Shown here piece by piece: positions 1-11,373 of a DNA stretch of 64,000 nt. Under the pieces are notes generated by a model. It had not been told where the DNA came from. It worked only from the letters and a program-made list of their open reading frames with translations, and ran no database searches. This stretch comes from Symsagittifera roscoffensis (taxonomy: Eukaryota; Xenacoelomorpha; Acoela; Convolutidae), in NCBI RefSeq assembly GCF_963678635.1, contig NC_087065.1, positions 28,477,254-28,541,253 of the forward strand, written 5' to 3'. Position numbers and translations under genes: made by a program. The stretch's first letter is position 1. Each line of letters opens with the position of its first letter.

Positions 1-1225
1 CTCCTGCTCCTCCGTTCTTGTTGCTGTCCTGGGCTGAGCCGTCGGTGTAGATGTTGAGCTTGCAAGTGTCCTGGTTTATTTTAATCGCTCCTTCTCCTGC
101 CTTCTTTATCGTCTTTTTTGTCCTGTTGTTTTTCTGCGTTCGTGTAGGTGAAGTCGCAGTTGGAGAGCTCCGTCCATGGCGCTACAGGATCCGGGAAGGG
201 CTCGGGATTGCAGCCTTCTGTGAAAACCTCGTTCCAGTTGTCGCAGGCATGGTTTCTCCAGTCTGTTTTCTTTGTACGTCGGTGTGGTGGCTTCTCTGCG
301 ATCTGCCGTCTAGTGCTTCTCGAGTGCATTAATTGTGCTTGACATCCAGGGGTGCCAGGCTGCTCCCGCTTACTCCACCAGGGAGCGGGAAGTCGCTGTA
401 TAGGTGTCTCTGAGAAGTCGTTTGGAGTTTCCCCAGTCTGTGCCTGCCAGGTGGAGGAGGACTCTCGATCGCTTCTGAACTTTCTTCGACACATGATCAG
501 TGTGCGCTGTGTTTTTCATCTGTCTGTATAGTCTAGACCAGGGAACAGGAAGTTCTGGGATGTCTTGATCGTGGTGTCTTCAATGGTGATGGTAGGTACC
601 CATCTAGCTTCCTTTATTTTGGTCGTAAGGAAAGAGCTTTCGCAGTTTCCCAGTGTGATTGTGAGCTTCCAAGTGAGGCTCCACTCGGCGATCTTGTTCA
701 CTGCTCGCTGGACTGCTGATTCTGCTTGGCGGAAGGTAGTGCGTGAAGCATAGACTGTAACATTGTCAGCAATCAGGCTAGACTGTAACATTGTCAGCAA
801 AAAGGGTGCAATGACGGATCCTTGAGGGACTCCCTGTCTGAAGAACGCCTTCTCGCTCTTGCTGTCTCCGAAGGTGACGAACGCCTGGCGGTTGCTGAGC
901 CAACCTTGGGTCCAGCGTATCAAGGTCTTCGGGAGTCCTTTCTGCTGCATCTTCCAAAGAAGGCTATGTCTCCAAACTGTGTCGTAGGCATTGCTGTAGT
1001 CAACCGTAGCCAGCACAATTCTATTCATAGGCTTCATCTGGACGTGCCAGAGACTTGCTGCGAGAGGCGGAGCAGCTGGTCTTCGGTACTCCTCCGCTTT
1101 CTGAAGCCTGCTTGGAGCGCGGTCAGCATACGTCTTCTCTCGAGGTGGTACATGAGTCTGCTCGTTTTTATCCTTTCCATTGTTTGCCCACTACCTGAGT
1201 GGCGTCCACTACGGAGGCGGCTCAA
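1..1225 (-). pseudogene. LINE (non-LTR retrotransposon) RT and RNase H remnant
   Basis: The minus strand reads in order through reverse transcriptase and then RNase H. The RT start lies at 1034-1225 (QAGFRKRRSTEDQLLRL) and continues at 516-1037 with DYSNAYDTVWRHSLL and FRQGVPQGSVIAPFLL. A frame change separates the two pieces near 1035. Where the catalytic (Y/F)ADD should be, the protein reads ADN, next to a 28-bp tandem duplication (751-800), so this RT is dead. RNase H begins near the window edge (LNIYTDGSAQDSNKNGGAG at about 1-60), with more C-terminal-type coding at 81-494. An RT followed by RNase H is typical of I-like LINE clades; the exact clade is not assignable by eye. The element continues beyond the left edge. 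Confidence 0.85.
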
Positions 1226-1306
1226 AGTAATCTGTTCCCCACGACGATGACCTGAGACGACGGGAACAGATTACTTTGAGCCGCCTCCGTAGTGGACACC
1301 ACTCAG
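1195..1306. repeat. 45-bp inverted repeat (fold-back junction inside LINE)
   Basis: Arm 1195-1239 is the reverse complement of arm 1262-1306 with one mismatch, and the spacer is 22 nt. Both arms encode the same LINE peptide (SRLRSG) in opposite directions. The minus-strand RT segment lies to the left and the plus-strand LINE C-terminus to the right, so this is the junction of an inverted LINE copy. Confidence 0.9.
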
Positions 1307-1580
1307 AAATACGTTACTGGCGAAAAAAATTCACGACGAAACCCAAACCGAATGCAGAATATGTGGGCTAGCCGAAGAGACGATGAAACATAAAATGGAA
1401 GACTGCCCTGCCATGAAGAACCACTACCCAGAAGATTGGCACCTCCATACGATGACGACCAACGTGAAAAAAGCCCTAGAAACATGGCAACACTTCGGGG
1501 AAAATTTAAACCCCCCGATATTGGACAGAAAAACGACGACTAGACATCCATCACGCTCAACACACACAAAACACCCTTAA
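1262..1580 (+). pseudogene. LINE C-terminal zinc-knuckle region
   Basis: An open plus-strand frame runs from the inverted repeat to a TAA at 1578-1580. It carries LSRLRSGHHSE, then CRICGLAEETMKHKMEDC, a C-X2-C...H-X4-C knuckle of the kind found after RNase H at the C-terminus of many LINE ORF2 proteins. It is probably the 3' end of the same kind of element whose RT and RNase H lie inverted on the left. The sequence becomes A/T-rich directly after the stop, which fits a LINE 3' end. Confidence 0.75.
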
Positions 1581-1584
1581 AATT

Positions 1585-3300
1585 AAAATTTTAGCAAAAA
1601 AATTGTTCTGACAAAAAAACACAATTTTTTGATTGTATATTCCAAGAGGTTCCCCATACAATTACTCTGCCAAGATTTGAACCAGAAGCAACACATACTT
1701 AAGACGGGAAAACTTATTTAAATTAGACAATTATGAGGTTATACGCTCCAAAAATAAAATAAATTTTGATTATGAAAAAGTGTTACAAATACAAAAATAA
1801 ATTTTTGATCATAGCTGCCACAAGTTTGCTCATAAGAACAACATGGCAAAACAGTGTCCCTCTATCATACTTGCTCCAAGTTCTAAACCGATTGAAAAAA
1901 TTGAATTTTAGGAAACCAGTAATGACAAGAAAATAACCAATTTTTGAATGTAAGCGCTAAGAGATTGCTAGTATTTGTGGTAAGCAATCATTTTGTTATG
2001 AAAAACTTTCTTCCAGCGTTTCAAAAATTAGGGATAGTTACTGAGGTACAAAAAGTTTTTTGTTTATTTAATGAAATTGACTGTTTTTGGCTTTCAGGCA
2101 AAGCACATTGAGATTACTGCAGAAGAGAGTTTGTCAACTCGAAATGAGGGAAAGCCTTTGAATTTTCTATTTTGTTAATTACTTCCAAATCGTTTGAATC
2201 AGTACGCCTTGTATTTGTTTGTCAAAACGTGACTATTATGTTTTGAAGTTATTAAATTACGAAAACGTGTGGTTGAGATGCTCGATCAATTTTGACTTGA
2301 TCACACTGCACTTTGCATACGCTGTTTGTGAAGCATTACGAGACCAAACTGTTCATTATGTGCATTGTAAGCGGATTCCGATTTGTCGCGGAACTTGTCG
2401 CAATTTCTCGCGAAAACAGATTTGCTGCGGAAATCGCATATTTCTTCTTTTCTTCGATCTTTTTTGCTTGTTTTGGGTTTTCTTATCAATTAAATAACTT
2501 GCTGTGCAGCGCAAAATTTCTTCGAAAATAGGCCAGTTTGCGGAATCCTCAATAGCCATTGTTGAATCACGAACAGTTTGTGGAATCTTCAAATAAACGA
2601 TAAGACATGTGTATAGTTAAATTGAGCTGTTGCGGACGGCAACTGTAAGCGGAATCCGCAAATTGCAAGCAGAATCCGCATCTTGTTTTCGGATTCCTTT
2701 CACATATCTGTATATATGCAGTAGCGTTTCCAGTTATAGTTTTTATTTACTAAGTGGTCACTAGCAAGTTTAATCTCAACTACTAAGTTGGTCAGCTACC
2801 CGTTGAAATAACAAACGTCCGGTCTCCATTTCTGTCAAACACCCAACTTCGATCTCAATTCCTGTGAAACGCCAGTTTCGATCTCAATTCCTGTGAAACG
2901 CCCAACTTCGATCTCATTTCCATCGTTATCAATTCCTCTTTTTTCCTCATTGAGCCAACGCGTCTTTTTATTGCCGGAGAGCTCACAGGCTTGTGTGATC
3001 TAATTGAGAAACCATATGCTCCATGACGCCATCCAGTTAACAGTAAAAAAGTTTTAAAAAAATTATTTTATCAATTGTCAGAAACATATTTGGACTCAAC
3101 TATCAAATAGAAAAAAAATATATTATTGCCGAAACAAATTTGCAACGTCTTTAAATGAAAAAACTAAATGGCCCATTGAACTAGATCAATGGCAAGTCCA
3201 CGTACCTTTTCGGTTTGACTCAAGAATCCGTTTACCACAAATGTATATAAACTATAGCAAAGAGCCAAAAATATCAAGATAACAGAAAGGAAAATGTAGT
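1585..3300 (+). repeat. Dispersed repeat R1, copy 1
   Basis: First of three related copies (others at 3838-5056 and 5057-6440). Shared landmarks are GGTTATACGCTCC near 1737, CAAACTGTTCATTATGTGC near 2345, GCGGATTCCGATTTGTCGC near 2370, and the block around AACAAACGTCCGGTCTCC near 2810. No protein is conserved; the open frames here differ between copies and are chance. There are no obvious terminal inverted repeats, so the class is unknown. The ends are approximate. Confidence 0.75.
2842..2921 (+). repeat. Short tandem repeat, ~30-bp unit x 2.7
   Basis: The unit CCCAACTTCGATCTCAATTC plus CTGTGAAACG is repeated nearly three times inside R1 copy 1. R1 copy 3 has about two related units near 6150-6200. 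Confidence 0.8.
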
Positions 3301-3837
3301 TTGCGAACAGAAAAACCATCACATCAAAACACGCATCATATCAAGTGAACCTCATTCTTAAATTAAACCTGACTCAGGAGTACACACTTTTGAGAACATT
3401 TAATTTTTTCTGAATAACGAATCTCAGTAATTCAAGGATTGAGATGGTTTTTGAAAAAATATCACAAAATTTGAAAATTTTCAGAATTGGACCAATTTTC
3501 TCCGGCCTTTATCTGTTCAACTAAAAATGAGACACCGAATCGTTTTTGTACATGACTGAAGCCAGTTGAAAGACTAAAATTGATCCATGCCGAAAAAAAA
3601 ATCCATCAGTCTCAGCTTATATTTTTAGCACTTATACTTTGTTAAAAGTCAAAAATCTTTTTAAAAAAACTCCTGAAAAACAGGCCAAAAATAATCTCAT
3701 TTCCCAACACTCCAGACAATCGGTTTTGATTTTTTGTTTTCAAAAAATCTACTTCGTTTTTTTTCCTAAATACAAAATTTCAATACCAACCACTGCGAAG
3801 AGATTCAACCCCCTAGCGGACAGCAAAAAACACCCTA
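3301..3837. other. AT-rich spacer between R1 copies
   Basis: No gene, repeat boundary or RNA was recognised. Only short chance frames and A/T homopolymer runs are present. Confidence 0.5.
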
Positions 3838-5056
3838 AAAGTTTAGTTTTTAGCAAAAAACTGTTCTGACAACAAAAAGAAAATTTTTTGATTGTAGATG
3901 TCAAGAGGTTTCCCTTACAATTACTCTGGCAAGATTTGAACATGAAGCAGTACTTACTTAAGAAGGGAAAATTGAATTAACTTAGCCAACTATAAGGTTA
4001 AACGCTACTCTCCAGAAACAAAGTAAGTTTTAATAAAGAAAAAGAGTGTTATGACTACACAACTGTAATTTTTGATCATAGATCCCACAAGTTTGCTCAT
4101 AAAAACAAAATGACAAAACAAGATACCTCTATCATACTTGCTCCACGTTTTCAACCAATTGAAAATTTTCAATTTTTTGGGAAAACCGTTTATGATTTGA
4201 AAATTTTTCGTCATTAAACTGTTTTTTCCAGCGTTTCTCGATTTAGCGAATGTTCCTGAGGTTCGAAAAAATATTTGATTATTCGTTAAAAATTACTGTT
4301 TTGGGCTATCAAGCGAAGCACGTTCAGATTACTGCAGAGGAGAATTTCAAATTTATAATTTTTTGTTGGATTACACAAGAGACCCATTTTAGTGCACTTG
4401 AATGATAAGGTGTTTTCTGTGTAATTTCTGATTGAATAAAGAAGCCAACAAGAACCTGTTTGAAGTTAAGTTTGAACCCCAGTATCTTAAAGTAAATTGA
4501 ATTTTTTTTAGTACGGAGTATTTTCAGGCAATTTTGAACTATATTGTTGTCGAAGATTTACCAAAAATGAGGAAAAACCTTTGAAAAATCTATTTTTGTT
4601 CGTTATTTCCAAAGCATGTGAATCAACAAGCCTTGTATTAATTTTTCAAAACGTGGCTATTCTGTTTCGAAATTATCCAATCGCAAACACATGTGGTTAA
4701 GTTGCTCGACTAACTTTGATTTGATCACAAGGCACTTTGCATATGCTGTGTGTGAAGCATTACGGGACCAAACTGTTCATTATGTGCATTGTAAGCGGAT
4801 TCCGATTCGTCGCTGAGTTTGTCGCAATTTGTCAAAAACAGATTTATTGCGGAAATCGGATGATTCTTTTTTTCGATTTTCTTTGCTTGTTTTGGATTTC
4901 ATTATCAATTACAAAACTTGCTGTAGCGCGCAAAAGTTCATCAAAAATAGGCCAGTTTGCGGAATCCTCAATAGTCATTGTTGCATCAACAACAGTTTGT
5001 GGAATCTTCAAACAAATGATAAGACTTTTGCATTGTTAAATTGAGCTGTTGCGGAC
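3838..5056 (+). repeat. Dispersed repeat R1, copy 2 (diverged)
   Basis: It shares its head with copy 1 (TTTTTAGCAAAAAACTGTTC at 3847 against 1591) and the central GCGGATTCCGATTCGTCGC block. It is the most diverged copy and carries about 210 bp (about 4345-4555) that the others lack. It ends at GTTGCGGACGGTAACT, directly fused to copy 3. Confidence 0.7.
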
Positions 5057-6440
5057 GGTAACTATTATGGGGTTATACGCTATTCTCCAAAAATAAAATA
5101 AATTTTGATTATGAAAAAGTGTTACAAATACAAAAATAAATTTTTGATCATAGCTGCCACAAGTTTGCTCATAAGAACAACATGGCAAAACAGGGTCCCT
5201 CTATCATACTTGCTCCAAGTTCTAAACCGATTGAAAAAATTGAATTTTAGGAAACCCGTAATGACAAGAAAATAACCAATTTTCGAATGTAAGCGCTAAG
5301 AGATTGCTAGTATTGGTGGTAAGCAATCATTTTGTTATGAAAAACTTTTTTCCAGCGTTTCAAAAATTAGGGATAGTTACTGAGGTACAAAAAGTTTTTT
5401 GTTTATTTAATGAAATTGACTGTTTTTGGCTTTCAGGCAAAGCACATTGAGATTACTGCAGAAGAGAGTTTGTCAACTCGAAATGAGGGAAAGCCTTTGA
5501 ATTTTCTATTTTTGTTAATTACTTCCAAATCGTTTGAATCAGTACGCCTTGTATTTGTTTGTCAAAACGTGACTATTCTGTTTTGAAGTTATTAAATCAC
5601 GAAAACGTGTGGTTGAGATGCTCGATCAATTTTGACTTGATCACACTGCACTTTGCATACGCTGTTTGTGAAGCATTACGAGACCAAACTGTTCATTATG
5701 TGCATTGTAAGCGGATTCCGATTTGTCGCGGAACTTGTCGCAATTTCTCGCGAAAACAGATTTGCTGCGGAAATTGCATATTTCTTCTTTTCTTCGATCT
5801 TTTTTGCTTGTTTTGGGTTTTCTTATCAATTAAATAACTTGCTGTGCAGCGCAAAATTTCTTCAAAAATAGGCCAGTTTGCGGAATCCTCAATAGTCATT
5901 GTTGCATCAGGAACAGTTTGTGGAATCTTCAAACAAATGATAAGACTTTTGCATTGTTAAATTGAGCTGTTGCGGACGGTAACTGTAAGCGGAATTTGTT
6001 TTCGGATTCCATTCACATATCTGTATATATGTAGTGACGTTTCAAATTATATCTTTTTTTATTAAAGGTTCACCAGCAAGTTCAATCTCAGTTTCTATGT
6101 AGGTCAGCTACCCGTTGAAATAACAAACGTCCGGTCTCCATGTCTATCAAACACCCAACTTCGATCTCAATTCCCGTCAAACACCCAACTTCGATACAAA
6201 TTCTTGTCTTACTTGTTTAAAAATTTTGTCTTACCACCAGTCAGAAACATATTTGGACTCAACTATCAAAAAAAAGATACTCTATTGACCAAACAAACTT
6301 GCAACATATTTTAATGAAAAGCCAAATGGCCCATTGAACTAGTTCATTGGCAAGTCCATGTTTTTTTAGGTTTGACTCAAAAGGCCGTTCACCACAAATG
6401 TTTATAAGGTGAGCAAAGAACTGAGTCCGAACAGCATGGC
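5057..6440 (+). repeat. Dispersed repeat R1, copy 3
   Basis: Almost collinear with copy 1 over 1726-3250 and much closer to it than to copy 2. It lacks the head segment present in copies 1 and 2. A recent duplication of copy 1 material next to copy 2 would explain this. Confidence 0.75.
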
Positions 6441-6616
6441 CGAACAGAATCCTTCTATCATACTTGCAACGATTTTTGTACCGATCCGTCTAACTTCTCC
6501 AATTTGGAGCTTTTTCTGATTTCATCTATTTCATTATATCCCAGTTTGAAAGGTCACCTAATCAATCTTATCGAGTATATAGTTCGTGTGTTTGGCTTGC
6601 GTTGTGGTGTTTTTAT

Positions 6617-6699
6617 GACAAGGTGGCTGAGTGGTTAAGTTTTTGGATTGATAATCCATTACTGTTTCCGTGCGTGAACTCAAATCACATCTCTATCGA
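6617..6699 (+). pseudogene. tRNA-Ser-like pseudogene
   Basis: The sequence begins GACAAGGTGGCTGAGTGGTT, a typical type II serine tRNA 5' half with A box. It continues with an anticodon stem-loop (TTGGA, loop TTGATAA, TCCAT). The loop gives anticodon GAT, which is not a serine anticodon; one change from GCT would explain it. The T-arm reads GTGAACTCAAATCACAT instead of a TTCGAAT-type loop, and the acceptor stem has about two mismatches. This is a decayed tRNA gene or the head of a tRNA-derived SINE, not a working tRNA. Confidence 0.6.
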
Positions 6700-8729
6700 G
6701 TTGTTTTTCGAAATTACCAGTTTTTTAAATTATTTTTTGAATCCTCCATCCCTAATTTTACATAATTATGCAGTTGAAGATGAAATTCGTAGTTAAAAAA
6801 TGTACTCTTTACAAAATTGGTACTACTATGATAGATTGGTCTCTTTAAAACAAACAGATTCCTTCAGAATAAGACGTTGAACGCTGTAAAGTTGTTCACT
6901 AATTATGATTTAGCCATTCAAAAAGATAACTAATCGCATTTTTGAACATTTTTTTTGTTTGTTGTTCCTAAATCTTGTTGGCAAACAGTTAAAATCAATT
7001 GTGGTTGTGGAAATGTAAAACTAGTTCGAGCGAGCATATATCTTGATGAAATAAAAACAATCAATTTCAAATTTGAATCTGAAAAATTTCGAATTGAGTA
7101 TTTTATACCGATTTTAGTTATCAAATTATTACATGCTCCACACAAGCGGGGCTCGTCTATCATAATTGCCTTTTTGAGGGATCTCTCTATCATTGTAGTA
7201 CTCAGTATGTACAATGGGTGTGCTTTCATTTCATCACAAATACTGAAATTTATTTGAATTCACTCTCGACTCGTCTCAAAACTGCCCTTATGATTTGAAC
7301 TCACTCTATAATCTTATCCAAAAAACTGCCTTCATCGAACACCAAACACTGACCTAATTAGGCAATATGCTGTGCGTTGTGTTTCCAAACACTCTCAAAT
7401 CACTAAATCCAAATAATGAATTTATTCCTTGTTGCGTTTCCAAAACTAAATCCCAAAAATTGCTTGCTGGGATATGTATTCCACATACTAAAAGTTGACA
7501 CCATCGATTTAGCTAACCAATGTTTTCAGATTTGATTTTGCTGACAATGGTTAAATCCTTGCTTTTAGTTTCCACAGTGCTATAGTTAAGGATTCCCGTT
7601 CTTGCTTTTAATTGTTCATATACAAGTTCACTAATAAACAAAATTCGGAACTCACTTAGAATACGCGGAACCCGTTTACACTTGCGGATTATACTTACCT
7701 TTTGCGGAATCCACTTCCAGTTGCGGAATCTAGAACAACTAGCTACATTTGCTTGTTGTGGAATCTGCGAAACAACAAATATGCCGACAAAATTTACGTT
7801 ACAGGCACTTGTACGCGGAATCCACGGAAATTTTGTAAATGGAACTCACTTACATTTTGGAACATGTTTGAAGATTTTTCTCTGGAATCCAGGAACCTAC
7901 AGAAATAAAATTGCGCGTCTATATAGTGCAAAGTGTGAGTGCGCAATGAAGAGCGCCCGCAAAAAATATTATACAAGATAAAAACTCTTCAAAAAATTTT
8001 TGGAGCGGACAAAAAAAATTGTTTTCATTTTTTTTTGTATTTGTGTAAGTGATTTTGGGCAAAGTTTGTTGGAACAGTAGTCATGATTTTTTGGGGCAGC
8101 AGTCATGATTAGAAAAATTCGAAGTCTGCAAAATGATAAAAAGCAGTCTGCAAAAAAATAACCATAAAATGAGTCAGGGCTTGTTTCTTTTCTCTCTTTG
8201 TCTAATAAAAATTTTGTGTGCTTGTTTTGTCTCCTCCTGTGCTTGTCTTCTTTATCTCCTCCTTTTTCTCAGGAGCGTAGAAGCGAGAAGAAAACCAAAA
8301 GAATGGTTGAGTTATTAGGGAGGGGTTGCCGAAACAACGCCATAAAGATCTCTTCTCGAAATTCTTTTTAATTGAATCTAAATTTTTAGAGACAGCAGCC
8401 GTTAGTAGCCTCAAAATTTACTTTAATCAGTATAAAGTGACAAAGAAAATAGCCGTTTTTTATGAGTGAAATAGATAAAAGATTACTAACTTCCTCTTCA
8501 CCAGGAGGCGAGACGAGTATTTTATTACTATAACAGCAATTATAAGTTATTTCGCTCTTACAAAATAACAAAAAATTTACGCCAAATTCACCTTTGAAAC
8601 GTTGTCAACGCCTCTCTAACAGTGATCTCTGATTAAAATACTTTCATTGCGTTTTGATCATACTTACTGAGAAGTTGATTAAAAAATCTTTCAAAAAAAT
8701 AGAGAACCAAACTAAAATTGAAAATAAAA
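6700..8729. other. Gene-free AT-rich region with scattered GCGGAATCC motifs
   Basis: No coding region was recognised. Between about 7660 and 7830 the motif GCGGAATCC or close variants (GCGGAACCC, GCGGATTAT, GCGGAATCT) recurs about every 15-40 bp. The same motif is prominent in the R1 repeats. The last few hundred bases should hold the promoter of the GPCR gene at 8730, but I see no clear TATA box. Confidence 0.5.
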
Positions 8730-11141
8730 ATGTCCGAGATGCTTGATCTCAACACATCTACTGAAACTGTTCTCTCAGAGGAGCCCAAAAGAAACCCGGG
8801 TCTTCTTCAAATTGTGTCTCTTCTTTGCGCATGCGCTGTCATCTCTCAGATTTCTGTGATCTTGATCGCAAAAGGGCTGCCCGGAAACTACTCTGGGAAG
8901 ACGTTTCTCTGGGTCCAGTCAATTGGTCAGATTTTGCAGCAGTTGGCAGTGATGAAACTTGCAGTCTGTGGAGTGTTTGACTTTGGTCAGTACTAAAATA
9001 CTTACGGAAAATAAACAAGACTGCTCGTATCAGGGCGAAGCCCTGAATGTTCTGACTGCCTTGTAAGGTTTATGGAGCAGTAATAACATTAAAAAATTAA
9101 ATGAAATAAAATAAAATGGAAATTTTTTTTTTCTAAAATTTAAAATTTTTTATGAAAATCATCACCCCACACGCCATTTAAAGTTCGAAAGGAAAGATTT
9201 CGTTCCTTGAAACAAACCAATTATGGCAAATAAGCTTCTTTCAAGCAATTTGGAACGATTTCTAAGACGGATTAAGTCTCCGCTTACCCGTTAATAGCTC
9301 GAATTATATCGCGCGTTAATTGTCCCAAATTGGTCAAAATGGCAACCTTTAAACCCTCATAACTTTACGAAAAATGATCACAGGTGAAATATCTTTTCAA
9401 ATTAAAGCTCAAGACAACAATATCTTTTGAATGATATAAAAAAAATTCCGTCAAAAATGGCTAGTTAAAAAGTCGAAGTTTGTCTGAAGAAAAAAAAAAC
9501 CCACCCCGAGCACAAATATTCCGTCACTTTCGTATCGAAAGTCGGAACAATAAGTAGCAACCGTTTTCTAGCTTTTAAGTTCCTCTTTTTGAAAGAAAAA
9601 TCGGAGTTGAAATTCTTCTTTTAACAGAAAATTCGTCTAACAATTTCATCATTTTTTAAACAAATTTTATCCAGAAATGTTTTCAGCTGTTTTGAAGTTA
9701 AAAGTACTCCGAATAGAAAAAATGGGTTCCATCCATAGCTTTCTCTTGTTTTTCTGTTGTTATTTTTGTTCATTTAGATGGAGTGTTTTGCATCGACCGA
9801 ACAACCCAGCTATCTTGTAAGTTTTCACAGTACGCCACCTACTTAGTTTTCGTCCTTCCTGATTTCCTGGCTGTACCAGTGTCCCTGGATAGACTGAACG
9901 CTGTCTTGTTCCCTGCTTGGTACTCACAAAAATGCACGAAAACAAGCGCTTGGAAAATTATTGTCCCGATAGTTTTTGCCACAGCTTGCCTGGCGTCACC
10001 TAAGTTTCTGTTTGCGGAGAAAATAGGGGAGAACTGTTTTAATACAAACCGGAAGTACGACCAAACTTCTGCTCTTGTGGGGATCCCAGCCGTTCTTATC
10101 GTAGCAGTGTCAACATTGGCACTTCTGGGGATAATGCTTGCTCGAGTGAAAAAGTCACAACAGTCTTCTGAGATGCGAAATCAGAAACCGGTAACGATTC
10201 TTATTGTTATAACGCATTCTTCATACTTTTAATTAGCTGATTGGGCGACAGTTAGATGCAGTTAGAATCAGTGAATAATCATAAGAAGAGGTTAAAAGAG
10301 GAGGGAAAACGATTTAACACCTCGTCTCTTGATTTTTTACTAATAAGTTTTTGGCTGAAGAAAGCTGAAGTTTTCACGATATCACAAAAACAAATTAGCT
10401 GAGATTTCAAAAGTTAAGCTTTTAGCCAGGGGTGGATCTTGGATTTTGTCGAGAGAGGGAGGATTTCCAAACAAAATCGAAAATTATGAAGAATTTTTTT
10501 TAGGTCGACCAAATAGGGTTTTCCGAGCTCTCATGAAGTACCATAAAACCATATTTTAGCGAAGTTGAAACGCTGGTAAATTTTTGAAAAGACACTCCAA
10601 ACAGGCCGTTTTGGGCAAAAAATTGACCAAATATTTGACCAAAAAGTCGAGTTTTACGGCACGCTCCGCTCCCCTATAGATAAGTATGTACTGGCGCCAA
10701 ATGCACATATAAAAAAATTGTAGGTTTTTTGCGCGAGCTCCCCCTCAAAATCAGTATACATTGGCGTCGAAGTCGCCTTTAGAAAAGTCTTAGGGTCGGT
10801 CGGTCGAAGTTGGATGTCGTAATAAATAACCCAAGCCACCCCACCCCCTCCCCTAAATCCACCCTCTGCTTTTTAGCGCTATACCCACAATTTATTTTCA
10901 GATCACCATCGCGCTGGCTGGAAGTTCAACGGTTTTTGCTGCCTTCGGTTCAATTCAATACACAATATTGTTTCTGGCATATCTTTGGCGTGACTTCAAC
11001 AACCCAAAAAATACGCTCATTTTGATGGGCATGGCCCAGATTGTTGGGTCAATTGGGATCATGCTTCGCAGCCCGATTCTGCTGTTCATGAAGCCGATGC
11101 GTGCTGCTTTGAAACGAGCGATAACAACATGCAATAAATGA
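8730..11141 (+). CDS. Rhodopsin-like (class A) GPCR, three exons
   Basis: A probable seven-transmembrane receptor of 302 aa built from exons 8730-8985, 9778-10190 and 10902-11141. Donors are GTCAGT and GTAACG; acceptors are CATTTAG and TTTTCAG. Phases agree (1, then 0). The ATG at 8730 has AAAA before it. Hydrophobic segments fall near residues 27-50, 60-85, 98-125, 133-158, 172-197, 224-252 and 263-287. The end of TM3 reads SLDRLNAV, a DRY-like motif. Cysteines occur before TM3 (SCKF) and in the second extracellular loop (ENCF), fitting the usual disulfide. TM7 ends SPILLF in place of NPxxY. TM6 lacks the CWxP motif, so this is a divergent family. The ligand is unknown. It is short for a GPCR but complete. 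Each intron contains a MITE. Confidence 0.75.
9019..9546 (+). mobile_element. ACAA-flanked non-coding element, copy 1 (GPCR intron 1)
   Basis: A full-length copy of a ~530-bp family. It starts GACTGCTCGTATCAGGGC and ends ATCGAAAGTCGGA, with ACAA on both sides (9015-9018, 9547-9550). Near the left end is a perfect short hairpin (CAGGGC-GAA-GCCCTG) and at the right end another (CTTTCG-TAT-CGAAAG). It has no coding capacity. Only weak terminal inverted similarity is seen (GACT..TCG on both ends). It lies wholly inside intron 1 of the GPCR gene. Confidence 0.85.
10427..10868 (+). mobile_element. hAT-like MITE, copy 1 (GPCR intron 2)
   Basis: A 442-bp non-coding element with hAT-style ends: CAGGGGTGGATCTTGG at the left and the reverse complement CAGAGGGTGGATTTAGG at the right. 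It is flanked by CTTTTAGC (10419-10426) and CTTTTTAGC (10869-10877), an 8-bp target duplication differing by one T. It is related to the element at 32009-32328. Its right end is 33 bp upstream of exon 3. Confidence 0.8.
11133..11138 (+). promoter_or_regulatory. Candidate polyadenylation signal AATAAA overlapping GPCR stop region
   Basis: The last two sense codons of the GPCR (AAT AAA) followed by TGA form an AATAAA hexamer. If used, the 3' UTR would be only about 10-30 nt long. It could be chance in such AT-rich DNA. Confidence 0.35.
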
Positions 11142-11373
11142 AGTTCATATGCGAAACAATGAAAATGTAACAGCATGCAAACAATGAAACACAACCAAAT
11201 TCCTTTGCCAACTGACAGTGTGATAAGAAAAATGACTCTGCTTGTGTGTGTTCATACTTTCAAAACAGATCTCTTACATGATTAACCCTATTTTAGATGA
11301 AAAACAACTCTTCCTTGGCATTTAATTGTAGATAACGTAATGAATGAGAGCAGACAGTTTTCTAACACAACAA

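Noticed and set aside
2219..2592. Overlapping frames in R1, repeated at 5559-5932
   Set aside because: They recur only because the DNA is repeated; the matching frames in copy 2 are broken and no protein motif is visible.
9019..9546. Helitron interpretation of the ACAA-flanked family (hairpin near the 3' end)
   Set aside because: The right end is not CTRR, the left end is not TC, and insertion is not between A and T.
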